Of a DNA stretch of 64,000 nt, positions 18,348 through 26,979 are shown in pieces; within the stretch, counting starts at the first letter, position 1, and every line of letters begins with the position of its first letter. A program made the position numbers and the translations under genes. The notes under the pieces are model-generated. The model was not told where the DNA came from. It did no database searches and was given only the letters and a program-made list of their open reading frames with translations. Origin of the DNA: JACKJP01 sp050249695 (lineage in GTDB: Bacteria; Pseudomonadota; Alphaproteobacteria; Rhizobiales; Tepidamorphaceae); the NCBI GenBank assembly GCA_050249695.1, contig JBFWQA010000001.1:434001-498000 (forward strand). The letters are read 5' to 3'.

Positions 18348-21233
18348 GTGAACGGCGAGGATCTGTCCGTAACCGGTACGCCTGATGGGGCGTCCGTCAT
18401 GGATGCTGTCGAACAAATCGCGTCGTCCGCCGCGATCGGCAGCGGATCGCGCCTTCCGGCCTTGCTGCGATATGTAGTCATCGAGGAACTGGAAGGGCGC
18501 GGCGACCGTCTGAAAGCCTACACGATCGGCACCGATGTGTGCGGCAAGTCCGCCGGGTTCGATCCCCAGTCGGACAGCTCCGTGCGTGTGGAGATGGGCC
18601 GCCTCCGCAAGGCGCTTGGTGACTTCTACCGGTTTGAGGCACCCGCGAATCTCGTCGTCATAGATATTCCGGTCGGCACCTATCGACCGCTGTTTCGGCA
18701 ACCGGTCTGCGGGGACGAAATCCTCGCCCGGCCTGTTTCCGGTCACCCGGCGGGGTCAGGTCGCGCCGCAGCCTTGCGTGTGTCCGCGGCCGTGGGGCTC
18801 GCGCTATGCATCCTGTTCGCGCTTGGAATCTACGCGAGCATTTCAACCGAGGGGGGGATGGCCCGCGAGCCCTCGCGCGTGGCGGTCAATGATTTTGAGG
18901 TGGAATCTCCCGGGCAGGAAGCGCTCGGGGAGGCAATGGCACATGTTGTCCAGCGCGAGCTCGCTGCGACGAAATGGATGTCTGTGTATCGCGTTTCGCC
19001 TTCGCGCCCCGAGCGCGGCGATCCCGACTATCGCGTAACCGGCGTGATTTCGGGAAGCGGGGAACGGCCCGAGCTCACCGTCCGGCTTTTAGACGGTCAC
19101 ACCGGAGAATCTCTCTACGATGATGTCGTCAGCCTCGATCGTCCTGCCGCCGGCCCGGGCAGCGGGCTGGTCGCGCCTTCCGTCGGGATCGGCCTTGCAA
19201 TCGCGATTGGCAGGGCAAGAGGCGAGACCGGCGGCGCGCTTCCGGAGAGCAGCGGGCAGTGGTCCGCCGCACCCTTGAACCACGAGGGATTCCGGTGCTT
19301 TCTGAGGGTTTACGACCTGCCTTTCGGACTCCCGCTCCAGGAACAGCAGGAACTCGGACCCTGCCTGAAGACTTTCACCGAGGAAAATCCCGGATTCGCG
19401 CCCGGGTGGGCTGCAAGATCGGTGGTCAGCCTGACCATCTTCATCAGTACCGGCAACGCCGACAACGAACTGCTGCGCGACGCCGTTGCCGCCAGGGATA
19501 CCGCCGAACAGCTCGATCCTCGCGACCCTATGGTTCTCAAGGCGCGCTATACGCTGGCGGTCATGAGGCCGGAACGGGACATGCCGGGATTCAGGTCCAT
19601 CGTCGCCGAGGCGCTGAATAGCGCCCCGCGGGATCCCGACCTGCTCGCGGACATCGCCAACAAGCTGGCGATGTTCGGAAGCGATCCGAAGGAGGCGGAA
19701 GCCCTGAGCCGCCGGGCGCTGGAGTTCAATACCCAACCACCCGGATGGTATTGGTGGGCGCCGACGACGCTTGCGATGCTGCATGGTCGCAGCGCCGAGG
19801 CCTATGCCTATTCCCTTCGCATCGAAGCGCGCACCCGCAGGCAGCTTGAATGCATTCGCGCCGTCACCGCGGCGCAGCTGGACCTTGTGGACGAAACCGC
19901 CTCCCACATCGCCGCGCTGCGCGAACTGGGCGTCAATTCGCTGGAGGATATGATCGCCGCGATCCGCATGGCGCGCTTCTCCGCGCCGGTCGAGGCCGTG
20001 TTCCTCAACGGGGCAAGACGCGCCTATGAGATCATCGCGCATGAGGGCGGTGCCAGGAGGCGCCCGCGGCCCGACAAGCCGGTCGTCTATATCGGGGGCA
20101 ATCCGCGCGATGTCGCGCAAATGGAGGGGTTGGTCAGCGAATTTCGCGCGATGGTGTCGGCATTCGACTATGTGACCGTGTCTGACAGCGACAGCCCACG
20201 CGGCGGGCAGGATGCCTGGCCGGAGGAGTATCTGCTGCGCGTCCGTGACAGCGCATTCGACGAGCGCATCGGCCTGGAACTGGTGCACCTGGCGACGGGA
20301 GTCATTGTCGCAACCGATCGCGTGCCGCGTATGCAGGTAACGGAGGCCGCCGCCGAGCCCTATGCGCGTGCGGCCGTTCGCCTGTTTTCCAAGCGCGGCA
20401 ACATGATGGTCCACTATCTCGCGCAGCCTGATGTTTCTCCGGACATGGACTGCATTGGCAAGACCTGGGAGTTTCTCAGATCCTATCGGCGCGAGGCCTA
20501 TCGACTTGCGGTGCAATGCGCGGAGGGCCGTCTGGCGTCAGGGACCGGTGAGTCGTTGACCTATACGCATTACGCCCTGCTGCTTTTCGAGCAGTATCTG
20601 AGGCAACCCTCCGAACAGGCGCAGATGACTCTTGAACGCGCTCTGACCTCCGCGCGCCGGGCGGTGGAACTCGCACCGGCCAGCCCTGCGGCCCATGCCA
20701 TTCTCTCATGGCTGTTTCATCTGGCGGGCCAGCCCGAACTCCAGGAATATCACGACCGCATGGCGCTGGCCGGTGTGGTCGTGGAGCCCGACGTCATCGC
20801 CCTGACGGCCCGGGCCTATTGCGTGACGGGGCGCGCGGATGAGTGTTTGGAGCGCATGCGGCAGGCCGGGCGATTCGATACGGTCAGTCCGAGCTGGCAC
20901 GATCTTCAGCGCTATCTGGGCTATTACGCAAAGGGGGAGATGGCGCGCGCCCGCGCCTATGCCCGCCTGTTTTCCGACGACGAGGTCGCGTTGCAGGTCG
21001 TCGCAAGAGCGATCTCTGCGCAGCAACTTTCCGATTTTGATCGGGCCAACGTCCTGGCCGCGCGCTTGCGACGTCTCGATCCGGTATTCTCCTGTTCACC
21101 CGAAGAGCCGTTCCGGCGCCAGAAGTTCTCCGCCGAACTGACAGAGGCGTTGCTCCACGACCTGCTGATGGCCGGCATGGGCGAGCGCCTTCAGGCCGAG
21201 AATGCGCCGGTGCAAGTCCGCGCGGTGCGTTGA
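18348..21233 (+). CDS. membrane-spanning regulator-like TPR protein (961 residues)
   Basis: The GTG at 18348 has GAGGG 8 bases upstream; earlier in-frame starts give a basic leader without an RBS. The N-terminal ~100 residues carry LPALLRYVVIEELEGRGDRLKAYTI ... FDPQSD ... VRVEMGRLRKAL (residues about 30-90; quoted in parts), a block known from large alphaproteobacterial proteins annotated as adenylate-cyclase-like or winged-helix TPR regulators. A single membrane helix (LRVSAAVGLALCILFALGIY) follows near residue 145. The remainder is a long helical-repeat region including classical TPR-like segments (ARRAVELAPASPAAHAIL). It resembles a CadC-like layout: cytoplasmic DNA-binding-like head, one helix, periplasmic sensor. 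No cyclase catalytic domain is seen. Monocistronic. Target unknown. Confidence 0.8.
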   Translation: MNGEDLSVTGTPDGASVMDAVEQIASSAAIGSGSRLPALLRYVVIEELEGRGDRLKAYTIGTDVCGKSAGFDPQSDSSVRVEMGRLRKALGDFYRFEAPANLVVIDIPVGTYRPLFRQPVCGDEILARPVSGHPAGSGRAAALRVSAAVGLALCILFALGIYASISTEGGMAREPSRVAVNDFEVESPGQEALGEAMAHVVQRELAATKWMSVYRVSPSRPERGDPDYRVTGVISGSGERPELTVRLLDGHTGESLYDDVVSLDRPAAGPGSGLVAPSVGIGLAIAIGRARGETGGALPESSGQWSAAPLNHEGFRCFLRVYDLPFGLPLQEQQELGPCLKTFTEENPGFAPGWAARSVVSLTIFISTGNADNELLRDAVAARDTAEQLDPRDPMVLKARYTLAVMRPERDMPGFRSIVAEALNSAPRDPDLLADIANKLAMFGSDPKEAEALSRRALEFNTQPPGWYWWAPTTLAMLHGRSAEAYAYSLRIEARTRRQLECIRAVTAAQLDLVDETASHIAALRELGVNSLEDMIAAIRMARFSAPVEAVFLNGARRAYEIIAHEGGARRRPRPDKPVVYIGGNPRDVAQMEGLVSEFRAMVSAFDYVTVSDSDSPRGGQDAWPEEYLLRVRDSAFDERIGLELVHLATGVIVATDRVPRMQVTEAAAEPYARAAVRLFSKRGNMMVHYLAQPDVSPDMDCIGKTWEFLRSYRREAYRLAVQCAEGRLASGTGESLTYTHYALLLFEQYLRQPSEQAQMTLERALTSARRAVELAPASPAAHAILSWLFHLAGQPELQEYHDRMALAGVVVEPDVIALTARAYCVTGRADECLERMRQAGRFDTVSPSWHDLQRYLGYYAKGEMARARAYARLFSDDEVALQVVARAISAQQLSDFDRANVLAARLRRLDPVFSCSPEEPFRRQKFSAELTEALLHDLLMAGMGERLQAENAPVQVRAVR

Positions 21234-21314
21234 GAACTTCCCGACCCGCCGGCGAATTGCTACACTGCTCTTGAAGACTGGAATCGAGACAGGCGGCCCG
21301 TTGGCCGCCGACCT

Positions 21315-22475
21315 ATGAGGATTGGAAACCGGGACGTGGAACCGCGCGTGCGGCAGGGCTCGACCGAACAGCCCGCCGGAAAACGCCGCGCCCGTCGGAC
21401 GAGTGGAAACGGACTGGCGCCCGCGGATGCTGGCCCGGGCTCCGACCGGCTGTACGCGGCGCTCGATCTGGGCACCAACAATTGCCGTTTGCTGGTGGCG
21501 GCGCCGGCGCGCCGTGGATTTCGTATCGTGGATGCCTTCTCCCGGATCGTTCGCCTCGGCGAGGGACTCGGCGCTTCCGGGCGTCTCAGCGACGAAGCCA
21601 TCAATCGCACCATCGGCGCGCTGTCCGTATGCGCCGACAAGATGGAGGCCCGCGGCGTCGCGCGCCGCCGGATGATCGCAACGCAGGCCTGCCGAATCGC
21701 CGCGAACGGTGAGGAATTCCTGCAGCGCGTCGAAGCCGAAACCGGCATCCAGCTGGAGATCATCGCCCCTGAAACCGAGGCGATGCTCGCCATCGCCGGT
21801 TGTTCGACATTAATCGACCCCAAGGCCGCGGGCGTGCTGGTGTTCGATATCGGCGGCGGCTCGACCGAACTCGTCTGGGTGGACCTGTCGGCCGGCTGGC
21901 ACGGCCCGTACCGGTTGCACCGTCAGATCGATGCGTGGACGTCGATGCCGCTCGGCGTCGTGACGCTGGCCGAGCAGTTCGGCGGAGCGCATGTCACGGC
22001 GGAAACCTTCGAACGGATCGTCGAGCACTGCCAGACCCTGATCTCGAAATTTCACGCAGCCGACGCCATCGAGAAGGCCATGGCGGGTGGCGGGGTCCAT
22101 CTGCTCGGCACGTCGGGAACGGTGACGACGATCGCCGGCGTGCATCTGGGGCTGAAGCGCTACGACCGCAGCCGGGTCGACGGGACCTGGATGGTCACCG
22201 ACGATGTTCGCGATGTCACCGGCAGACTGATCAATATGGGTTATGAGGCGCGGGCGGCCAATCCGTGCATAGGGCGCGAACGGGCGGATCTCGTCCTGAC
22301 GGGCCTTGCGATCTTCGAAGCCATCCGCCGGCGCTGGCCCTGCGAACGCATTCGCGTGGCCGATCGCGGCCTACGCGAGGGCATGCTGAGTCTCATGATG
22401 GCCGAAGACCGTGTCTGGCAGCGCCGCCGCAGGCGTTCGCGCAGGCAGCCGCCGGGCAGGGCCGCTTCCGCATGA
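21315..22475 (+). CDS. Ppx/GppA family exopolyphosphatase/pppGpp phosphohydrolase
   Basis: 386 residues. After a 44-residue basic, low-complexity N-terminus, the actin-like ATPase fold begins with AALDLGTNNCRLLVA (phosphate-binding loop 1). Catalytic and phosphate loops are ETEAMLAIAG and VFDIGGGSTEL, and GTSGTVTTIAG is the adenosine-side loop. These enzymes hydrolyse polyphosphate and/or pppGpp; which one cannot be told. The short form here lacks the C-terminal HD domain of E. coli Ppx. It overlaps rlmE by 4 bases (ATGA), a pairing common in alphaproteobacteria. Confidence 0.93.
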   Translation: MRIGNRDVEPRVRQGSTEQPAGKRRARRTSGNGLAPADAGPGSDRLYAALDLGTNNCRLLVAAPARRGFRIVDAFSRIVRLGEGLGASGRLSDEAINRTIGALSVCADKMEARGVARRRMIATQACRIAANGEEFLQRVEAETGIQLEIIAPETEAMLAIAGCSTLIDPKAAGVLVFDIGGGSTELVWVDLSAGWHGPYRLHRQIDAWTSMPLGVVTLAEQFGGAHVTAETFERIVEHCQTLISKFHAADAIEKAMAGGGVHLLGTSGTVTTIAGVHLGLKRYDRSRVDGTWMVTDDVRDVTGRLINMGYEARAANPCIGRERADLVLTGLAIFEAIRRRWPCERIRVADRGLREGMLSLMMAEDRVWQRRRRRSRRQPPGRAASA

Positions 22476-23146
22476 CCGGGCGCCGCAAGCTCAAGCAGAG
22501 GGTGAAGACGCGCAAGGGGCGTTCTGTTGCTTCGGCCCGCTGGCTGGAGCGACAGCTCAACGATCCATACGTGGCGGAGGCCAAGGCGGCCGGATATCGC
22601 TCGCGTGCCGCGTTCAAGCTGGCTGAGATCGATGATCGCTACGGCCTCTTGAAGCCCGGCATGAGCGTCGTCGATCTCGGCGCGGCCCCGGGCGGCTGGT
22701 CGCAGATCGCCGCGGCCCGGGTGGATGCGGCTTCCGGCCGGGGGCGGGTCGTCGGCATCGACATTCTCGGCATGGAGCCGATACCGGACGTGACGCTGCT
22801 GGAGATGGATTTTCTTGACGACGATGCGCCCGAGCGGCTGAAGGAAGCGCTCGGAGGGCCGGTCGAGGCCGTATTGTCGGACATGGCGGCACCGACGACA
22901 GGCCACCGCGCGACTGATCATTTGCGCACCCTGGGTCTTGTCGAGGCGGCCTACGCGTTCGCGGTCGAGATCCTCAAGCCCGGCGGCTTCTTTCTCGCCA
23001 AGGTGTTTCGCGGCGGCACCGAGGGCGAAATGCTCCAGCGCATGAAACGCGATTTCACCATGGTGCGCCACGTCAAGCCACCATCGAGCCGCGCGGAATC
23101 GGTTGAGCTTTACGTGCTGGCGACGGGTTTCCGCGGCGATCGGTGA
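22472..23146 (+). CDS. rlmE: 23S rRNA (uridine-2'-O-)-methyltransferase RlmE (FtsJ/RrmJ)
   Basis: 224 residues. It methylates the 2'-O of U2552 in the A-loop of 23S rRNA during late 50S assembly. The SAM-binding motif VVDLGAAPGGWSQ lies at about 67-79, and the catalytic K-D-K-E tetrad is visible as K49 (SRAAFKL), the Asp of LSDMAAPTTGH, the Lys of FLAKVFRGG and the Glu of SSRAESVELYVL. The Lys/Arg-rich N-terminus (MTGRRKLKQRVKTRKGR) is typical of the alphaproteobacterial form. The start overlaps the phosphatase stop by 4 bases, so it is translationally coupled. Confidence 0.97.
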   Translation: MTGRRKLKQRVKTRKGRSVASARWLERQLNDPYVAEAKAAGYRSRAAFKLAEIDDRYGLLKPGMSVVDLGAAPGGWSQIAAARVDAASGRGRVVGIDILGMEPIPDVTLLEMDFLDDDAPERLKEALGGPVEAVLSDMAAPTTGHRATDHLRTLGLVEAAYAFAVEILKPGGFFLAKVFRGGTEGEMLQRMKRDFTMVRHVKPPSSRAESVELYVLATGFRGDR

Positions 23147-23163
23147 TTTCGATCCGCTTTCGC

Positions 23164-23193
23164 TTGTGCGTTGGCGAACCTCGATGGTACAAG
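23164..23193 (+). promoter_or_regulatory. candidate promoter for guaB
   Basis: TTGTGC (23164-23169) and TACAAG (23188-23193) are separated by 18 bases in the rlmE-guaB spacer, about 110 bases ahead of the guaB start. Each hexamer matches consensus at four of six positions. Confidence 0.3.
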
Positions 23194-23303
23194 TCACCGC
23201 CAACCCGGAGCGCTTTCCGATTCTGTTGTATTGCTGATGCAACCCGGCCGTATAACCGGCCGGCGCGATGCGCTTCCCGTTCATAGAGAAGAGGGCGTTG
23301 GCG

Positions 23304-24812
23304 ATGAATGTTTCAAATGACAATTCCGGTGCGTTCGGCAATCTCGCGCTGACGTTCGACGACGTTCTCCTGCAGCCGGGCCATTCGAATGTCATGCCCG
23401 GCGAAGTCGACACGACGACGCGCCTGACGCGCTCCATCTCGCTGCGCATACCCATCCTCTCGTCGGCAATGGATACGGTGACCGAATCCCGTCTCGCCAT
23501 CGCGATGGCGCAGGCCGGCGGCATCGGCGTCATTCACCGCAATCTCGACCCGGAAGTGCAGGCCGAGGAAGTCCGTCAGGTCAAGAAGTTCGAGAGCGGC
23601 ATGGTCGTCAATCCGCTCGTCATCGGGCCCGACGCGGCGCTGCGCGATGCGCTCGATCTGATGCAGCGGCATAATATTTCGGGCGTGCCGGTGGTCGAGA
23701 ATGGCGGCAAGGGCGGATATCATACGGGCCGGCTCGTCGGCATTCTGACCAATCGCGATGTCCGCTTCGCGTCCAATCCCGAACAGCGCGTTTATGAACT
23801 GATGACCCGCGAGAATCTCGTGACCGTCCGCGAGGGCGTCAGCCACGACGAGGCCAAGCGCCTGCTCCATCAGCACCGCATCGAGAAGCTGCTTGTAGTC
23901 GACGAGGACCAGAACTGCATCGGCCTGATCACGGTGAAGGATATCGAGAAGGCCAAACTCAATCCGAACGCCGCCAAGGACGATCAGGGCCGGCTCAGGG
24001 TCGCCGCCGCCACGACGGTCGGCGACACCGGCTTCGAACGCAGCGAGATGCTGATCGATGCCGGCTGCGACGTTATCGTCGTCGATACGGCGCATGGCCA
24101 TTCCCAGAAGGTGCTGGAATCCGTCGCGCGGATCAAACGGCTCTCCAACCAGGTTCAGGTGCTGGCCGGCAACGTGGCGACCGCCGAAGGCACGCAGGCG
24201 CTGATCGACGCGGGCGCCGACGCGGTCAAGGTCGGCATCGGCCCCGGATCCATCTGCACCACGCGCATCGTCGCCGGCGTGGGGGTGCCGCAACTCACCG
24301 CGATCGCCGATTGCGTCGCGGTCGGGCGCAAAGCGGACATACCCATCATCGCCGATGGCGGTATCAAGTATTCCGGCGATCTGGCCAAGGCCATCGCCGC
24401 CGGCGCCGAATGCGCCATGATCGGATCTTTGCTCGCAGGGACCGACGAAAGCCCTGGCGAGGTATATCTGTACCAGGGCCGCTCCTATAAGGCCTACCGC
24501 GGCATGGGCTCGGTCGGCGCGATGTCGCGCGGTTCGGCGGACCGCTATTTCCAGGCCGAGGTGCGCGACGCGCTGAAGCTGGTGCCGGAAGGAATCGAGG
24601 GGCAGGTCCCCTACAAGGGACCTGTGGCGGGCGTCGTTCACCAGCTCGTCGGCGGTCTGCGCGCGGCGATGGGCTATGTCGGCGCGGCCACCATACCCGA
24701 GCTGCACGAGAGGGCGCGGTTCGTGCGCATTTCCTCCGCGTCGCTGCGCGAGAGCCACGCACATGACGTGACGATCACGCGCGAGAGCCCCAACTACCCG
24801 TCGAACGTATAG
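23304..24812 (+). CDS. guaB: IMP dehydrogenase
   Basis: 502 residues from the ATG at 23304, with AGAAGAGGG upstream; an in-frame extension to 23268 is unlikely. It oxidises IMP to XMP with NAD, the committed step to GMP. LTFDDVLLQPGHSNVMPGEV is the family N-terminus, two CBS domains occupy roughly residues 95-220 (GRLVGILTNRDVRF, CIGLITVKDIEKA), the catalytic Cys318 is in GPGSICTTRIVAG, and the mobile flap and IMP-binding glycines follow (GMGSVGAMSRGS). guaA lies 3.2 kb downstream on the same strand, so both steps of GMP synthesis are in one neighbourhood. Confidence 0.98.
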   Translation: MNVSNDNSGAFGNLALTFDDVLLQPGHSNVMPGEVDTTTRLTRSISLRIPILSSAMDTVTESRLAIAMAQAGGIGVIHRNLDPEVQAEEVRQVKKFESGMVVNPLVIGPDAALRDALDLMQRHNISGVPVVENGGKGGYHTGRLVGILTNRDVRFASNPEQRVYELMTRENLVTVREGVSHDEAKRLLHQHRIEKLLVVDEDQNCIGLITVKDIEKAKLNPNAAKDDQGRLRVAAATTVGDTGFERSEMLIDAGCDVIVVDTAHGHSQKVLESVARIKRLSNQVQVLAGNVATAEGTQALIDAGADAVKVGIGPGSICTTRIVAGVGVPQLTAIADCVAVGRKADIPIIADGGIKYSGDLAKAIAAGAECAMIGSLLAGTDESPGEVYLYQGRSYKAYRGMGSVGAMSRGSADRYFQAEVRDALKLVPEGIEGQVPYKGPVAGVVHQLVGGLRAAMGYVGAATIPELHERARFVRISSASLRESHAHDVTITRESPNYPSNV

Positions 24813-24824
24813 GCGGGACGCCGA

Positions 24825-25238
24825 ATGCCCCTGTCGCTTCTCTATCCGGTCCTGGCCCAGATCGCGCTCACGCTGCTTGTCTATTGCGGCCTCGGCCTTG
24901 CGCGCCAGCGGGCGTTGCGGGCGCGCGCGGTGCGCCTCGGCGAAATCGCGCTCGACAAGACCAGATGGGATGAAGGCTCGCGCAAGTGGAGCAATAATCT
25001 CGACAACCAGTTCCAGACGCCGGTTCTGTTCTATGTCCTTTGCGGCATCGCGACCTTCATCGGCGCCGTCGGCGCCGTCATGACCGTGCTGGCATGGGGC
25101 TTCGTCGCCACGCGCATCGTGCATGTCTACATCCACACCGGCTCCAACGACCTGCGCCGGCGCTTTTGGGTTTTCGTCGTCAGCGTCTGCATCCTCGTGG
25201 CGATGTTCGTCGGCGTGCTCGTTCATCTGGTCGTCTGA
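24825..25238 (+). CDS. MAPEG family membrane protein
   Basis: 137 residues with four hydrophobic segments and the MAPEG signature near the middle: RKWSNNLDNQFQTPVLFYVLC (quoted up to the family core), then FVATRIVHVYIHTGSND. MAPEG proteins are trimeric membrane proteins related to glutathione-dependent microsomal enzymes; bacterial members are mostly uncharacterised. It starts 12 bases after guaB and its stop overlaps the methyltransferase start (TGATG), placing it in the guaB transcript. No catalytic role in nucleotide synthesis is suggested. Confidence 0.93.
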   Translation: MPLSLLYPVLAQIALTLLVYCGLGLARQRALRARAVRLGEIALDKTRWDEGSRKWSNNLDNQFQTPVLFYVLCGIATFIGAVGAVMTVLAWGFVATRIVHVYIHTGSNDLRRRFWVFVVSVCILVAMFVGVLVHLVV

Positions 25239-26548
25239 TGCGCACCGGCGGCAGGCTGCAGGCGGCCATCGAAATCCTCGATCTGATGGAACGGCGGCAT
25301 CGGCCGGCGGCCGATGCCCTGAAGGAGTGGGCCTCGGCCCACCGTTTCGCGGGCTCGGGCGATCGCGCCGCCATCGGCAATCTCGTTTTTGACAGCCTGC
25401 GCCGACGCCGTTCCTTCGGCTGGCTGGCCGGCGACGAAACGCCGCGCGGCGTCGTGCTGGCCGCCTACGCCTTCGGCTGGGGCGCCGGGATGGACGGGCT
25501 GGAGGCCGCTCTCGCCGATGACCCGCATGCGCCGGCGGCGCTCTCGCAGGACGAGCGCGATCGTCTTGCCGCCGCCGACCTTGTGGGGGCGCCGGATGCC
25601 GTTCGCGCCGATTGTCCCGACTGGCTGTGGCCGTCCTTCCAGGCGATCTTCGGCAATGATGCCGTCGCCGAAGTCTCGGCGCTGGCGCTGAGAGCGCCGG
25701 TCGATCTCAGGGCGAACACGCTGAAGGCTGACCGCGAAAAGGTGTTGAAGAATCTCGCGCATCTGAAGCCCGAGCCGATGGATCTGGCGCCGGATGGCGT
25801 GCGCCTGCCGGCCGGCGAAGGCTTTGCCCGTCAACCCAATATCGAGGCGGAAGCCGAGTGGCGAAAGGGCTGGTTCGAGGTCCAGGACGCGGGTTCGCAG
25901 CTCGCCGCGCTCCTCTCCGGCGTGACGCCGGGCATGCAGGTATGCGACCTGTGCGCTGGGGCAGGCGGCAAGACGCTCGCGCTCGCGGCGCTGATGAACA
26001 ATTCCGGCCAGATCCACGCCTATGATTCCGACCGCAACCGGCTCGCAAACATTCACGAGCGGCTGCAGCGCGCCGGTGTGCGCAACGTGCAGGTGCGCGA
26101 TCCCGCGCGTCAGCCCGATCTCGCCGACTTGAACGGCCGGATGGATATCGTTCTTGTCGACGCGCCCTGCACCGGAGCGGGCACGTGGCGGCGCAGGCCC
26201 GACGCCAAATGGCGCCTGTCGCCGGAAGCGCTGGAGAAGCGACGGGAAGAACAGCGCGCCGTGCTCGATGCCTCCGTTCCGCTCGTCGCGCCCGGCGGCC
26301 GCATCGTCTATATCACCTGCTCGCTGCTGCCCGAGGAGAACGACGAGCAGATCGAAGGGCTGGTTCAGCGCGCGCCCGGACTTCGCGTGGCGGACGCCGC
26401 GGCCAACGCGCTTGCCGTCCTTGGCGAGGATCAGGGCCAGGCGCTGCTGGAGCGGGCGATCCTGACGCGCCATGGCCTCAGCCTGACACCGGCACGAACC
26501 GGCACGGACGGCTTTTACATCGCGATTCTGGTGCGCGAGGCGAGTTGA
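25238..26548 (+). CDS. RsmB/NOP family rRNA (cytosine-5-)-methyltransferase
   Basis: 436 residues. The first ~150 residues are a NusB-like/RsmB N-terminal helical domain; the C-terminal part is the class I SAM methyltransferase with DLCAGAGGKTLALAAL (motif I), the catalytic DAPCTGAGTWRRRPDAKW (motif IV Cys) and YITCSLLPEENDEQI (motif VI TC). It should make 5-methylcytosine in 16S rRNA, probably at the RsmB position, although other NOP-family targets are possible. The start overlaps the MAPEG stop by one base, so translation is coupled. Confidence 0.93.
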   Translation: MRTGGRLQAAIEILDLMERRHRPAADALKEWASAHRFAGSGDRAAIGNLVFDSLRRRRSFGWLAGDETPRGVVLAAYAFGWGAGMDGLEAALADDPHAPAALSQDERDRLAAADLVGAPDAVRADCPDWLWPSFQAIFGNDAVAEVSALALRAPVDLRANTLKADREKVLKNLAHLKPEPMDLAPDGVRLPAGEGFARQPNIEAEAEWRKGWFEVQDAGSQLAALLSGVTPGMQVCDLCAGAGGKTLALAALMNNSGQIHAYDSDRNRLANIHERLQRAGVRNVQVRDPARQPDLADLNGRMDIVLVDAPCTGAGTWRRRPDAKWRLSPEALEKRREEQRAVLDASVPLVAPGGRIVYITCSLLPEENDEQIEGLVQRAPGLRVADAAANALAVLGEDQGQALLERAILTRHGLSLTPARTGTDGFYIAILVREAS

Positions 26549-26549
26549 A

Positions 26550-26569
26550 TCAGTTTGTGAACAAACTGA
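26550..26569. repeat. 20-base perfect inverted repeat just after the rsmB-like stop codon
   Basis: TCAGTTTGT (26550-26558) and ACAAACTGA (26561-26569) are perfect reverse complements around GA. It is A+T-rich against a G+C-rich background and begins 2 bases after the stop. It may be a stem that protects or ends the mRNA, or a protein-binding dyad. Confidence 0.6.
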
Positions 26570-26655
26570 ATCGGAAGCTCAGCGCCTCGCCCTTAGGAAC
26601 TAAAAAGACTCGCGAATTCCCTTTTCGCTGAAGACCCGTTTTCGACGCGGCGGCG

Positions 26656-26678
26656 CCGTTGCAGGCGCGCAACGGTTT
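26656..26678 (+). terminator. terminator-like hairpin ending the guaB operon
   Basis: CCGTTGC (26656-26662) pairs with GCAACGG (26669-26675) over a 6-base loop and is followed by TTTACTT. The T-run is short, so efficiency is uncertain. Confidence 0.5.
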
Positions 26679-26979
26679 ACTTCCAATTGCGACGGGATCA
26701 GCGATCCATGCTTGCAATTCGCGCGGCATGGGCGCAAAGGCTCCCCCCTCGGAACCAGACGGAGACCTCGATGCACCGCGATAGCCAGCACACATTGCCG
26801 GCGAACCTGCGCGCCCCAGCGGCAGCATGGTGCGGTGTCGTTCGCGTAGCTCCGCGACGCCTGCCCAGCTAGCCACGTCAGGGCGCGGCGTTCCGCCGCT
26901 CTTTCACCCCGATTGACTATTCGGCCATCGCGCGAACGTCTTTGACGCGCGCCGCCGTAATGACGTGGTTTTTTGAGTT

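Larger units (their letters stand above)
26549..26979. other. 431-base spacer between the rsmB-like gene and the 318-residue gene
   Basis: Contains a perfect A+T-rich inverted repeat (26550-26569), a terminator-like hairpin (26656-26678), and otherwise G+C-rich sequence with no credible reading frame. It separates the guaB operon from the gene at 26980. Confidence 0.5.

Noticed and set aside
23313..25226. Long open frame (637 codons) antisense to guaB and the MAPEG gene
   Set aside because: Arises from high-G+C codon bias of the sense genes; sequence is His/Arg/Ala-rich without a domain, and the opposite strand encodes clear IMP dehydrogenase.
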